The notes beneath the pieces were generated by a model. It worked only from the letters and a program-made list of their open reading frames with translations. It was not told the DNA's origin and made no database searches. Position numbers and translations under genes: made by a program. Positions 26,741 through 37,458 of a stretch of DNA of 42,366 nt are shown here, piece by piece. This DNA comes from Candidatus Contendobacter odensis Run_B_J11. GTDB lineage: Bacteria; Pseudomonadota; Gammaproteobacteria; Competibacterales; Competibacteraceae. How positions within the stretch are numbered: position 1 is the first letter of the stretch; every line of letters starts with the position of its first letter. The stretch lies in the NCBI RefSeq assembly GCF_000531125.1, contig NZ_CBTK010000071.1, forward strand, positions 1-42,366, given 5' to 3'.

Positions 26741-26842
26741 GGAAAGTCGCTTGGTTACGGAAATGATGGGACATGATAGTCAGTGGATACGTACACCGCC
26801 ATATTTGGTGGCGTGAGCGCTTTCCGATACCATGATTGGACT

Positions 26843-28249
26843 ATGACCATAAAGACCATCAAAACTCGTTTCGCCCCCAGTCCGACCGGCTATTTGCATT
26901 TGGGCAATGTCCGTACCGCACTGTTTAACGCCCTGTGGTCCCGGCATTGGGGAGGGCAGTTTCTATTGCGGATCGAAGATACCGACCAGGAACGCAGTCG
27001 CTCTGAGTATGTCGCGGCGTTGCTGGAGGATTTGCGCTGGCTGGGGTTGGAGTGGCAGGAAGGGCCGGAAGTTGGTGGTCCGCAAGCGCCTTACGCCCAG
27101 TCGGAGCGAGCCGCGATCTATGCGCAATACTATAAATTGCTGGAAACCACGGATCAGGCGTATCCCTGCTTTTGCACCCCGGTGGAACTGGCACTGAGCC
27201 GCAAGCTGCAACTGGCGGCTGGTCGTCCGCCGCGCTATGCGGGGACGTGCGCCCGGTTAAGCGAGGCTGAACGGCAGGCACGGCGAGCGCGGGGTTTACA
27301 ACCGACGCTGCGCTTCCGGGTGCCTATGGCGCAAACGGTGGAATTCACCGACCGGGTGCGTGGCCCGCAGCGCTTCGCCAGCGCCGATATCGGCGATTTC
27401 GTGATCCGACGGGCCGATGACACGCCGCAGTTTTTCTTTGCTAATGCGGTAGACGATGCGTTGATGGAAGTGACCCAGGTTTTGCGCGGCGAAGATCATC
27501 TCACCAATACCCCGCGTCAGTTATTGCTACTGCAAGCGCTGGGTCTGCCGGCGCCGGAGTACGGTCATCTGGCGTTGATCGTCGGCAGTGACGGCGGGCC
27601 GCTGTCCAAGCGAGAAGGCGATCTTAGCCTGCGTGAGTTGCGGGCTGCGGGCTATCTGCCGGAAGCGTTGCTGAACTATCTGGCGCGGCTCGGCCATAGC
27701 TACGAGCGCGATAGCTGGATGGATCCGGCTGAATTAGCCGCAGGCTTTGCGCCTGAACGCCTGGGCCGCGCCCCGGCTCGCTATGATGCGGCGCAACTGC
27801 TGCACTGGCAGAGTGAAGCGGTGCGGCATACTCACCCGGAACGACTTTGGGACTGGATGAGGCTGGCGATCCACGCTAGGGTGCCGCTGGCCTGCCAAGA
27901 GGAATTTATCGCCACGGTTCGACCCAATGTCCGCTTTCCAAGCGATGCCGGCTTTTGGGCAGAACGGTTGTTCGGCGCAGTGTTGACCGCCACTCCTGAA
28001 AGTCAGGCGGTTATTTTTCAGGCCGGTCCTGGATTTTTCACCCATGCGCTGGCTGCGTATGCCGAACAGGGCGCCGCTTATCAACCCTTGGTTGAAGACC
28101 TGCGGCGGCGCACCGGTCTCAAGGGCAAAGCGCTGTTCATGCCGCTGCGGGCAGCACTGACCGGCGAAACCCATGGTCCGGAACTGGCTCGGGTTCTGGC
28201 GCTGCTGTCACCCGAACGGATTCGCCAGCGTCTGCAAGCCTGTTGTTAA
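26843..28249 (+). CDS. gltX: Glutamate--tRNA ligase
   Basis: A 468-residue class I aminoacyl-tRNA synthetase. The HIGH-type motif is PSPTGYLHLGN (12-22) and the KMSKS equivalent is LSKREGD near residue 254. The anticodon-binding part follows, ending in LSPERIRQRLQACC. ATG 26843 gives the standard N-terminus (TIKTRFAPSPTG); an upstream in-frame start at 26783 would add 20 residues without family support. cysS follows 54 bases downstream on the same strand. Confidence 0.95.
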   Translation: MTIKTIKTRFAPSPTGYLHLGNVRTALFNALWSRHWGGQFLLRIEDTDQERSRSEYVAALLEDLRWLGLEWQEGPEVGGPQAPYAQSERAAIYAQYYKLLETTDQAYPCFCTPVELALSRKLQLAAGRPPRYAGTCARLSEAERQARRARGLQPTLRFRVPMAQTVEFTDRVRGPQRFASADIGDFVIRRADDTPQFFFANAVDDALMEVTQVLRGEDHLTNTPRQLLLLQALGLPAPEYGHLALIVGSDGGPLSKREGDLSLRELRAAGYLPEALLNYLARLGHSYERDSWMDPAELAAGFAPERLGRAPARYDAAQLLHWQSEAVRHTHPERLWDWMRLAIHARVPLACQEEFIATVRPNVRFPSDAGFWAERLFGAVLTATPESQAVIFQAGPGFFTHALAAYAEQGAAYQPLVEDLRRRTGLKGKALFMPLRAALTGETHGPELARVLALLSPERIRQRLQACC

Positions 28250-28303
28250 TTCGACCGATATGCTCTGAATCAACCCCTATCGTCATTTATGGAGATTTTG
28301 TCC

Positions 28304-29740
28304 ATGTTGCGGATTTTCAACAGCCTGACCCGCCAGAAGGAAGAATTCCATCCCATTGATGCAGGTCAGGTGCGGATGTACGTCTGTGGCATGACAGTTT
28401 ATGACTACTGTCATGTCGGTCATGCGCGGGTCATGGTGGTGTTCGATGTGGTGCTGCGCTGGCTGCGCGACAAGGGCTATGATGTGACCTATGTGCGCAA
28501 CATCACCGATATTGACGATAAAATCATCCGCCGCGCCCAGGAAAATGGCGAGGATTTCCACGATCTGACCGCTCGCTTTATCCAGGCTATGCACGAGGAT
28601 TTGGCGGCGCTGGGAATTTTGCCGCCGACCCATGAGCCACGCGCCACCGAGGCGATAGCCGATATCGTTGCCCTGATTCAAACCCTGTTGGACAAAAGTT
28701 TTGCCTACGCAGGCGGCAGCGGCGATGTGTACTACGACGTGCGCCGCTTCGACTGTTATGGGCGACTGGCTAACAAGAAACTGGATGATTTGCGCGCAGG
28801 GTCCAGAGTCGAGATCGAGGATGACAAAAATGATCCGCTGGATTTCGTGCTGTGGAAAGCCGCTAAACCCGGTGAGCCGAGTTGGCCGTCGCCGTGGGGT
28901 GCAGGTCGGCCCGGCTGGCATATCGAGTGTTCAGCGATGTCTACCCGCTGCCTGGGCGCGCATTTTGATATTCACGGCGGCGGCATGGATTTGAAATTCC
29001 CTCATCACGAGAACGAGATCGCCCAGTCCGAAGCCGCTAGTGGCCATCGTTATGTCAACATCTGGATGCATAACGGTTTTGTTCAGGTGGACGACGAGAA
29101 GATGTCCAAGTCGCTGGGCAACTTCTTCACGGTTCGCGAAGTGCTACAACGCTACCAACCCGAAGTGGTGCGATTTTTTATTTTATCCAGTCACTATCGG
29201 GGTCCGTTGAATTATGCCAACGAGAATCTGGAACATGCCAAAGCGTCGTTGACCCGGCTGTATACGGCGTTGCGTGGATTGCCCATGGTGGAAGCTCCAG
29301 TTGAAGAAGGTTGGCGCACCCGGTTCGAGCAGGCGATGGACGATGATTTCAACACGCCCGAAGCGCTGGCGGTACTGTTCGATCTGGCGCGTGAGATCAA
29401 TCGCCTACGGGTTGAAGACGAAGCGGCGGCGGCACGATTGGGCATTACGTTAAAGCATTTAGGAGGGGCTTTGGGATTGTTACAAGATGATCCTGAAAGA
29501 CTTCTTCAGGGCAAATCTATTTTTCTGGTTAGTTCCATATTGTCCCGTTCTACGACTTCTGTCGCAGACTTAACAGTTGCCACGATCCCCGAAGAACAGA
29601 TTAATGTGTTGATTGACCAGCGCACCGCCGCCCGAAAAGCGAAAAATTGGGCGGAAGGGGATCGGATTCGTGCCCTGTTGCAAGAAGCGGGGATCCTGCT
29701 GGAGGATACTCCGAAGGGCACAATCTGGCGGCGGGAGTGA
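28304..29740 (+). CDS. cysS: Cysteine--tRNA ligase
   Basis: A 478-residue class I synthetase. Zinc ligand Cys28 lies in [10 protein letters not shown], the HIGH motif is HVGH (37-40) and KMSKS is at 266-270. The ATG at 28304 has GGAGA upstream. Residues 403-430 (29510-29593) form a segment of 28 residues, partly hydrophobic (SIFLVSSIL), where E. coli CysS has only about 11; the DNA there is less GC-rich. The frame remains open and the usual C-terminus ([14 protein letters not shown] to GTIWRRE) is intact, so the enzyme is probably active. Confidence 0.94.
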   Translation: MLRIFNSLTRQKEEFHPIDAGQVRMYVCGMTVYDYCHVGHARVMVVFDVVLRWLRDKGYDVTYVRNITDIDDKIIRRAQENGEDFHDLTARFIQAMHEDLAALGILPPTHEPRATEAIADIVALIQTLLDKSFAYAGGSGDVYYDVRRFDCYGRLANKKLDDLRAGSRVEIEDDKNDPLDFVLWKAAKPGEPSWPSPWGAGRPGWHIECSAMSTRCLGAHFDIHGGGMDLKFPHHENEIAQSEAASGHRYVNIWMHNGFVQVDDEKMSKSLGNFFTVREVLQRYQPEVVRFFILSSHYRGPLNYANENLEHAKASLTRLYTALRGLPMVEAPVEEGWRTRFEQAMDDDFNTPEALAVLFDLAREINRLRVEDEAAAARLGITLKHLGGALGLLQDDPERLLQGKSIFLVSSILSRSTTSVADLTVATIPEEQINVLIDQRTAARKAKNWAEGDRIRALLQEAGILLEDTPKGTIWRRE

Positions 29741-29749
29741 AAAACCCGC

Positions 29750-29778
29750 TTGACGCCAGCCGGGTTCAAAAATAGAAT
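29750..29778 (+). promoter_or_regulatory. Sigma-70 promoter of the tRNA cluster
   Basis: TTGACG (29750-29755) and TAGAAT (29773-29778) are 17 bases apart, close to consensus, and lie about 47 bases before the first tRNA. The promoter begins just after the cysS stop. Confidence 0.75.
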
Positions 29779-29824
29779 CCGCAATCCTGCATGGACGCGT
29801 GGAATCGTTGAGGTGAGTTGGCGA

Positions 29825-29901
<77 letters not shown>

Positions 29902-29944
29902 AAACCAAGTTCGCCTGGAGCAAGGAGTTGTGGTTCGTGACAAT

Positions 29945-30021
<77 letters not shown>

Positions 30022-30049
30022 AACCCGGCTCATTCAGTGAAGTTGCAAT

Positions 30050-30126
30050 GGTGGGCGTAGCTCAGTTGGCAGAGCTCCGGATTGTGGATCCGGTGGTCGT
30101 GGGTTCGAGCCCCATCGCTCACCCCA
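30050..30126 (+). tRNA. tRNA-His (GTG)
   Basis: Acceptor GTGGGCG pairs with CGCTCAC. The extra G(-1) at 30050 opposite C73 is the histidine identity element. Anticodon loop TTGTGGA between CCGGA and TCCGG; CCA encoded. Confidence 0.97.
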
Positions 30127-30179
30127 TTCAAGCCTGTTTTTTTGGTAAGCAATTTTTAGTTTCATTCGCACTCGTTTTC

Positions 30180-30256
<77 letters not shown>

Positions 30257-30421
30257 TCTTCAAAACACCTGCGGTTTTTTGTCTATTCTCATCTGCCACA
30301 GATAGAGCGACCTCGATGACTATCCCGGGGAAGCTCATTGTCTTGTATACTTGTTCTAAAGGGTGGCAGCATTCTGCATGTGGGTGTTTTTTGTTTATTT
30401 TGCGGTGTAGCACGATTCATC

Positions 30422-30506
30422 GCGAGAGTGGCGGAACTGGTAGACGCGCTGGATTTAGGTTCCAGTAGGGTAACCTGTGAGGGTTCGAGTCCCTCCTTTC
30501 GCACCA
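30422..30506 (+). tRNA. tRNA-Leu (TAG)
   Basis: Long-variable-arm tRNA of 85 bases. Acceptor GCGAGAG with CTTTCGC, anticodon loop TTTAGGT between CTGGA and TCCAG, variable arm TAGGGTAACCTGT, CCA encoded. It lies 165 bases after tRNA-Lys. Confidence 0.96.
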
Positions 30507-30530
30507 TTCATGCCGTGCGCTCGGGAGCGG

Positions 30531-30558
30531 TTGACCTAGCTCCTGTCTTTTGGATAAC
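30531..30558 (+). promoter_or_regulatory. Possible sigma-70 promoter upstream of tig
   Basis: TTGACC (30531-30536) and GATAAC (30553-30558) are 16 bases apart, about 50 bases before the tig ATG. The -10 is a moderate match. Confidence 0.4.
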
Positions 30559-30609
30559 AGGCGTTGGCGGGTTCGCTAACACAATGATTGAAAGTTTTGA
30601 GGTGCATCG

Positions 30610-31947
30610 ATGCAGGTTTCAGTTGAGACGCTGAACGATCTGGAGCGCCGGGTGACGGTACAGTTGCCCGCAGAACAAGTCACCAGGGAGATCCAGGATC
30701 GACTGGTATCCATGTCCCGGCGACTCAAAGTGGACGGTTTCCGTCCGGGCAAGGTGCCGCTCAAAGTTATCAGGCGGATGTACGGCGATCAGGCGCGCTA
30801 CGAGGTAGTCAGCGAACTGATGGAGCACAGCCTGCGTGAGGCATTGGTTCAGGAAAAACTGAATCCGTTGGGGGGGCCTAGGCTTGAGCCCAAAATGCTG
30901 GAAGAAGGCCAGGATCTGGAGTACTGCGCCACATTTGAAGTCATGCCCGAGTTTGAATTGTCCGGATTCGAGAATATCAAAGTCGAGCGGCCAGTAGCGG
31001 AAGTCACCGATCAGGATGTGGATCATATGATCGAAACTCTGCGTCAGCAGCGGGTGATCTGGAACGCGGTAGAGCGTTCGGCTTGCATAGGCGACCGGGT
31101 TCGTTTCGATTTTGAAGGTGCCAGCGATGGTCAAGGCTTCGCAGGAGGCAAGGGGGAGAACGCTGATATCGTGCTGGGCAAGGGAACGATGCTCAAGGAT
31201 TTTGAAGATCGCCTAGTTGGTCTAAGCGCGGGTGCTGAAACCGGGTTTGATCTGACTTTTCCAGAAGACTATCAGGCTAAGGAAGTCGCCGGCAAGGTCG
31301 CTCACTTCCAGATCAAGCTGCATAGAGTCGAAGAAGCCCATCTGCCCGAAATAGATGATGCCTTCGCCGAGAGTTTTGATGTCAAGGAAGGCGGTGTTGC
31401 CGCTCTGCGGCAGTCGCTGCGCGAGAATATGGAACGCGAATTACGCCAAGGCATTAATGCGGCAGTCAAGCATCAAGTGCTACAGGGACTGTTGGCTGCT
31501 AATGCCATTCCGCTGCCACGGGTGCTGATCAATAGTGAGATTGAGCAATTGGCCCGCCAATTGCGTCTTCCACCCGGCGCTGACGACGAGCGCACTCAAC
31601 AGCTTAAGACCTACGTGTTCGAGGCCGATGCCCGTCGGCGAGTAGCCTTGGGTCTGCTGATTTCCCGATTGGCAACCGCTCAGGATATCAAGGTGGACGA
31701 TCAGCGGGTTCGAAATCATCTGCATTCCGTCGCGGCTACCTATCAAGAACCCACCGAAGTGGTACGCTGGTACGAGCAGACACCGCAGGCGCTCGATAGC
31801 ATACGTGCTTTGGTGATCGAGGAGCAGGTTGTGGATTGGTTGCTGGAGCGAGCGCAGGTGACCGAAAAAACCAGTACCTTCGCCGAGATTATGACGCCCA
31901 ACAAGGCATCGGCGCTGAATCCGGTGGATCAGGAGTCTGCGGAATGA
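30610..31947 (+). CDS. tig: Trigger factor
   Basis: A 445-residue ribosome-associated chaperone and prolyl isomerase. The ribosome-docking loop GFRPGKVP is at 43-50. The FKBP-type domain lies about 155-245 ([24 protein letters not shown] to FEDRLVGL), and the remainder forms the C-terminal chaperone arms. The TGA overlaps the clpP ATG. tig-clpP-clpX-lon is the standard gammaproteobacterial order, linking folding of new proteins with proteolysis. Confidence 0.95.
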   Translation: MQVSVETLNDLERRVTVQLPAEQVTREIQDRLVSMSRRLKVDGFRPGKVPLKVIRRMYGDQARYEVVSELMEHSLREALVQEKLNPLGGPRLEPKMLEEGQDLEYCATFEVMPEFELSGFENIKVERPVAEVTDQDVDHMIETLRQQRVIWNAVERSACIGDRVRFDFEGASDGQGFAGGKGENADIVLGKGTMLKDFEDRLVGLSAGAETGFDLTFPEDYQAKEVAGKVAHFQIKLHRVEEAHLPEIDDAFAESFDVKEGGVAALRQSLRENMERELRQGINAAVKHQVLQGLLAANAIPLPRVLINSEIEQLARQLRLPPGADDERTQQLKTYVFEADARRRVALGLLISRLATAQDIKVDDQRVRNHLHSVAATYQEPTEVVRWYEQTPQALDSIRALVIEEQVVDWLLERAQVTEKTSTFAEIMTPNKASALNPVDQESAE

Positions 31948-32579
31948 ATGAAAATACTGCTTCCACCTCGATCCGGGCGCTCAATCTCGTACCTATTGTG
32001 GTTGAACAGACGGCGCGCGGCGAGCGGGCCTATGACATTTATTCCCGATTGCTGAAAGAGCGAGTGGTGTTCCTGGTTGGACCCGTCGAGGATTACGCTG
32101 CTAATCTGGTAGTAGCGCAACTGCTGTTCCTGGAGGCGGAAAACCCGGACAAGGACATCCATCTCTACATTAATTCGCCAGGTGGATCGGTTAGCGCCGG
32201 TTTGGCTATCTACGACACCATGCAATTTATCAAGCCGGATGTCAGCACCATGTGCGTGGGACAGGCTGCCAGCATGGGTGCGCTGCTGCTGGCTGGCGGC
32301 GCGGCGGGCAAGCGATTTTGCCTGCCGCACTCGCGGGTGATGATTCATCAACCGCTGGGTGGGTTTCAGGGGCAGGCCAGCGATTTTGACATTCACGCCC
32401 GGGAAATTCTGCTGGTTCGCGACCGACTCAATCGTATCTTGACCAAACACACCGGCCAACCCGTCGAGAAGATCGCGGTGGATACCGACCGCGATAACTT
32501 CATGGGTGGCGCCGAGGCAGTCGAGTATGGCCTGATTGATGCCGTGTTAAATCAGCGCATCTCTGCTGTTACCCGTTGA
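31944..32579 (+). CDS. clpP: ATP-dependent Clp protease proteolytic subunit
   Basis: A 211-residue serine peptidase forming the tetradecameric barrel that partners ClpX. The triad is Ser110 ([10 protein letters not shown]), His135 ([10 protein letters not shown]) and Asp184 (TDRDNF). The ATG at 31944 has AGGAG at 31931-31935 and overlaps the tig stop (ATGA). A longer frame reaching back into tig is not supported. Confidence 0.95.
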   Translation: MNENTASTSIRALNLVPIVVEQTARGERAYDIYSRLLKERVVFLVGPVEDYAANLVVAQLLFLEAENPDKDIHLYINSPGGSVSAGLAIYDTMQFIKPDVSTMCVGQAASMGALLLAGGAAGKRFCLPHSRVMIHQPLGGFQGQASDFDIHAREILLVRDRLNRILTKHTGQPVEKIAVDTDRDNFMGGAEAVEYGLIDAVLNQRISAVTR

Positions 32580-32720
32580 ATAGCCGATTCTTATCCACGC
32601 TGCCGTCGGGGTCGCGTCGCGGTCTGAGTCGCGTTCCGCCGTCGGTTTCAATTCCTGCGGCATCCGTCGCCCCCCTGCATCTGTTGGTTCCCCCGCCAAC
32701 GCGATGATGAGGATTTCACT

Positions 32721-34007
<1,287 letters not shown>

Positions 34008-34020
34008 GGGGGAACCTTTC

Positions 34021-34055
34021 CCACCCCGGTGAATCACGCCGGGTGGCCGCTTTTT
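34021..34055 (+). terminator. Rho-independent terminator after clpX
   Basis: CCACCCCGG (34021-34029) pairs with CCGGGTGG (34039-34046), with one bulged C, followed by TTTTT at 34051-34055. It separates clpX from the lon promoter. Confidence 0.75.
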
Positions 34056-34077
34056 CCGCCCTGTTTGCAGTGGGGGG

Positions 34078-34106
34078 CTTGAAAATGTGCAGTATTGCAC
34101 CCATTC
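34078..34106 (+). promoter_or_regulatory. Heat-shock (sigma-32) promoter of lon
   Basis: CTTGAAA (34078-34084), a 15-base spacer, then CCCATTC (34100-34106) closely match the sigma-32 consensus (CTTGAAA, CCCCATNT). It is 77 bases before the lon ATG and directly after the clpX terminator. lon is a classical heat-shock gene in E. coli. Confidence 0.72.
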
Positions 34107-34182
34107 AGGCTCCAACATTGTCCGGCGCGGTTTGTCAAATTCCTGCCACCGGTTGACCGCGTTCAACTGCGGAGAACTACCC

Positions 34183-36639
34183 ATGAAGCCTAGCGGAACC
34201 CAGTTTGACTATTTGCCCAATGATGTGCCGACGTTAATGCCGGTGTTGCCGCTTCGCGACGTGGTCGTTTATCCGCATATGGTTATCCCGCTGTTCGTAG
34301 GTCGGGAGAAGTCGATTCACGCGCTCGATCAGGCGATGCGGAGCAGTAAGCGTATCGTTCTGGTCGCGCAGAAAAGCGCCGAAGTGGACGATCCAGGAGC
34401 TGACGACGTTTATGCCGTTGGTACCCTATCGAATATTCTGCAATTGCTGCGGTTGCCTGATGGCACGGTCAAAGTACTCGTGGAGGGTAGCCAACGGGTC
34501 TACATCCATCGTTTTACCGAAACCCATGCCTGCTTTATCGCCGAGGTGTCGCCACTGGAGGAGTTGTCCGACGAGGATGCAGCCCAGGAAATTCAGGCGC
34601 TGGTGCGCTCGCTGCTCGGCACCTTCGATCAGTATGTCAAGCTCAATAAGAAAATCCCTGGCGAGGTGCTGACTTCGGTTTCCAGCATCGAGGATCCGGG
34701 TCGGCTAGCTGATACTATTGCTGCGCACATGGTACTCAAGCTGGACGAAAAACAGAAAATACTGGAAATTGAGGATCTGCGAGAACGTCTCGAACATCTA
34801 TTGGCTTTAGTGGAAGGCGAGATTGATATTCTCCAGGTTGAGAAGCGCATCCGTGGCCGGGTCAAGCAGCAAATGGAGAAGAGCCAGCGCGAGTACTATC
34901 TGAATGAGCAGATGAAGGCGATTCAGAAGGAGCTTGGTGATCTGGAGGACGCGCCTAACGAGATTGAGGATCTGACCCAGCGTATCGAGAAAGCCGGAAT
35001 GCCGAAGGAAGCTAAGGCCAAGGCGCAGGCCGAGTTGAACAAGCTGAAAATGATGTCACCGATGTCGGCTGAGGCCACCGTGGTCCGCAACTACCTGGAA
35101 TGGCTGGTCAATGTGCCGTGGAAGAAGCGCACCAAGATTCATCAGAATCTGTCGACTGCCGAGGGGATTCTGGAAACCGATCACTATGGCTTGGAGAAGG
35201 TCAAGGAACGGATTCTCGAATATCTCGCCGTGCAGCAGCGGGCGCGTAAGCTCAAGGGACCGATTCTGTGTCTGGTCGGGCCACCGGGCGTGGGTAAAAC
35301 CTCGCTGGGGCGATCCATCGCCCGCGCCACCAACCGCAAATTTTCACGGATGTCACTGGGCGGGGTGCGTGATGAGGCGGAAATTCGCGGCCATCGGCGC
35401 ACCTACATTGGTTCACTGCCGGGTAAGATCATCCAGAACCTGTCCAAGGTCGGAGTGCGTAATCCACTGTTCCTGTTCGACGAGATCGATAAGATGTCGA
35501 TGGATTTTCGTGGGGATCCCTCGTCGGCCTTGCTCGAGGTGCTGGACCCCGAGCAAAACAACACCTTCAGCGATCACTATATGGAAGTGGATTTCGATCT
35601 GTCTGATGTGATGTTCGTAGCAACCGCTAACTCGCTTAACATTCCACCGCCGTTGCTGGATCGGATGGAGGTCATCCGCATTCCCGGTTATACCGAAGAT
35701 GAGAAGCTCAATATCGCGTTGCGTTATTTGGTTCCAAAGCAGATTGCCAATAATGGTTTGAAGAAGGATGAACTGGAAATCGCTGAGGATGCCGTCCGCG
35801 ATACCATCCGCTTCTATACCCGCGAGGCCGGGGTGCGTAATCTGGAACGTGAGATCGCCAAAATCTGCCGTAAGGTAGTCAAGGAAGTTACCCTGCATCC
35901 CATCGGCCAAAAGACGGTGGTTACGCCTGACATGGTGGATAAATACTTGGGAGTGCGGCGTTTCCGTTATGGTTTGGCCGAGGAACAGGATCAGGTCGGC
36001 CAGGTGACGGGGCTGGCCTGGACCGAGGTGGGCGGCGAATTACTCAGCATTGAAGCGGCGCTGGTGCCTGGCAAGGGCAAACTGATCCATACCGGTCAGT
36101 TGGGCGAAGTGATGCGCGAATCCATTCAGGCAGCAATGACCGTAGTGCGCAGTCGCGCCGAGGTTCTGGGCATCGACCCGGAATTCCATCAAAAATATGA
36201 TCTGCATATCCATGTTCCCGAGGGTGCCACACCCAAAGACGGTCCTAGCGCGGGCATCGGCATGTGTACAGCCTTGGTATCGGCACTCACCCATGTTCCA
36301 GCCCGCGCCAGCGTGGCCATGACCGGCGAGATCACGTTGCGTGGCGAGGTGTTGCCGATTGGCGGGCTGAAGGAGAAATTGTTGGCCGCGCACCGGGGGA
36401 GTATCGCAACCGTGATCATTCCTGAGGAAAATCGCAAAGACTTGGCAGATATCCCGGAAAATATCCTGGCTAAGCTGGATGTACGCCCTGTGCGCTGGAT
36501 CGACCAGGTGCTGGATATCGCATTGCAATCCCGGCCAATACCAAAAATGGGTGATGGAGCGGAACCGGATGAGTCGGTGCCTGCACCAGAATCTACGGCC
36601 AAGGTCGGTGGTGCGTTGGAAGGTGTGCGGGCGCATTGA
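34183..36639 (+). CDS. lon: ATP-dependent protease Lon
   Basis: An 818-residue cytoplasmic AAA+ protease. The N-terminal substrate domain opens with [27 protein letters not shown]. The Walker A GPPGVGKT is near residue 366. The proteolytic dyad is Ser689 (GPSAGIGM) and Lys732 (GGLKEKLL). The ATG at 34183 has GGAGA at 34171-34175 and gives the normal N-terminus; an earlier in-frame start (34087) would lie within the promoter. The tail after residue 785 is Pro/Glu-rich and variable. Confidence 0.95.
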   Translation: MKPSGTQFDYLPNDVPTLMPVLPLRDVVVYPHMVIPLFVGREKSIHALDQAMRSSKRIVLVAQKSAEVDDPGADDVYAVGTLSNILQLLRLPDGTVKVLVEGSQRVYIHRFTETHACFIAEVSPLEELSDEDAAQEIQALVRSLLGTFDQYVKLNKKIPGEVLTSVSSIEDPGRLADTIAAHMVLKLDEKQKILEIEDLRERLEHLLALVEGEIDILQVEKRIRGRVKQQMEKSQREYYLNEQMKAIQKELGDLEDAPNEIEDLTQRIEKAGMPKEAKAKAQAELNKLKMMSPMSAEATVVRNYLEWLVNVPWKKRTKIHQNLSTAEGILETDHYGLEKVKERILEYLAVQQRARKLKGPILCLVGPPGVGKTSLGRSIARATNRKFSRMSLGGVRDEAEIRGHRRTYIGSLPGKIIQNLSKVGVRNPLFLFDEIDKMSMDFRGDPSSALLEVLDPEQNNTFSDHYMEVDFDLSDVMFVATANSLNIPPPLLDRMEVIRIPGYTEDEKLNIALRYLVPKQIANNGLKKDELEIAEDAVRDTIRFYTREAGVRNLEREIAKICRKVVKEVTLHPIGQKTVVTPDMVDKYLGVRRFRYGLAEEQDQVGQVTGLAWTEVGGELLSIEAALVPGKGKLIHTGQLGEVMRESIQAAMTVVRSRAEVLGIDPEFHQKYDLHIHVPEGATPKDGPSAGIGMCTALVSALTHVPARASVAMTGEITLRGEVLPIGGLKEKLLAAHRGSIATVIIPEENRKDLADIPENILAKLDVRPVRWIDQVLDIALQSRPIPKMGDGAEPDESVPAPESTAKVGGALEGVRAH

Positions 36640-36654
36640 TGTCTTCAGCGCCAA

Positions 36655-36684
36655 TTGACACTGCTTCAAACGCCCTGCTATAAG
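36655..36684 (+). promoter_or_regulatory. Sigma-70 promoter of hupB
   Basis: TTGACA (36655-36660) and TATAAG (36679-36684) are separated by 18 bases, about 100 bases before the hupB ATG, immediately after lon. Confidence 0.72.
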
Positions 36685-36781
36685 GATAAATCGCTGTCAT
36701 TCACTGCGTGGCACGGGCTACCGTGCGCCATGCCAAGCAGCTTCAAACCCAATAACGCACAATACCGCACAGGAAGGGGCT

Positions 36782-37054
36782 ATGAACAAGACTGAACTCG
36801 TTGATGCTGTTGCTCAAGCGGCTGAGCTGTCCAAAGTTGCCGCTGGCAAAGCCTTGGACGCCGTACTGGCGACAGTGGGCAAGGCGCTTAGGGAGGGGGA
36901 TTCTGTGGTGCTGACCGGATTCGGCACTTTTTCGGTGCGGGAGCGCCCGGCCCGGACGGGGCACAATCCCAAGACCGGCAAACCGATGGATCTCAAAGCC
37001 AGTAAGACGCCAGTTTTCAAGGCTGGTAAAACGCTTCGGGATGGCTTAAAATAA
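36782..37054 (+). CDS. hupB: DNA-binding protein HU-beta
   Basis: A 90-residue histone-like protein that bends and compacts DNA as a dimer. It opens with MNKTELVDAVAQAAELSKV and shows the HU signature GFGTFSVRERPARTGHNPKTG, whose arms insert into the minor groove with the conserved Pro in HNPKTG. AGGAAGGGG precedes the ATG. It follows lon as in E. coli, and a tRNA-Val begins 14 bases after its stop. Confidence 0.96.
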   Translation: MNKTELVDAVAQAAELSKVAAGKALDAVLATVGKALREGDSVVLTGFGTFSVRERPARTGHNPKTGKPMDLKASKTPVFKAGKTLRDGLK

Positions 37055-37068
37055 TAAGTTCTTTCTTA

Positions 37069-37144
37069 GGGTGCTTAGCTCAGTTGGTAGAGCATCGCCC
37101 TTACAAGGCGAGGGTCGCGGGTTCGAGTCCCTCAGCACCCACCA
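37069..37144 (+). tRNA. tRNA-Val (TAC)
   Basis: Acceptor GGGTGCT pairs with AGCACCC; anticodon loop CTTACAA between TCGCC and GGCGA; CCA encoded. Confidence 0.97.
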
Positions 37145-37157
37145 CGGTTTGGGTATC

Positions 37158-37234
37158 GGAGCGGTAGTTCAGTTGGTTAGAATACCGGCCTGTCACGCCG
37201 GGGGTCGCGGGTTCGAGCCCCGTCCGCTCCGCCA
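37158..37234 (+). tRNA. tRNA-Asp (GTC), copy 1
   Basis: Acceptor GGAGCGG pairs with CCGCTCC; anticodon loop CTGTCAC between CCGGC and GCCGG; discriminator G; CCA encoded. Identical to the copy at 37292-37368. Confidence 0.97.
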
Positions 37235-37291
37235 AATATTATCCTTTTACACTGTGCATAGTCGTGCCTTGTCGATGTTTCGTTGTATCCC

Positions 37292-37368
37292 GGAGCGGTA
37301 GTTCAGTTGGTTAGAATACCGGCCTGTCACGCCGGGGGTCGCGGGTTCGAGCCCCGTCCGCTCCGCCA
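37292..37368 (+). tRNA. tRNA-Asp (GTC), copy 2
   Basis: Same 77-base sequence as copy 1, 57 bases downstream, a recent tandem duplication or gene-converted pair. Confidence 0.97.
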
Positions 37369-37377
37369 AATGTTCAG

Positions 37378-37400
37378 GGTGTCTCCAGACACCTTTTTTT
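37378..37400 (+). terminator. Rho-independent terminator of the tRNA-Val/Asp cluster
   Basis: GGTGTC (37378-37383), loop TCCA, GACACC (37388-37393), followed by seven T. Confidence 0.9.
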
Positions 37401-37458
37401 ATGCGCGCCCGCCGCATTTTCTGCTTCCAACCCTCTGTTCTGACCCTGGGTAGTTGCC

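Noticed and set aside
31836-31943. Longer N-terminus for ClpP reaching back into tig
   Set aside because: It overlaps tig coding sequence by over 100 bases, while the ATG at 31944 has a good AGGAG and gives the normal ClpP length.
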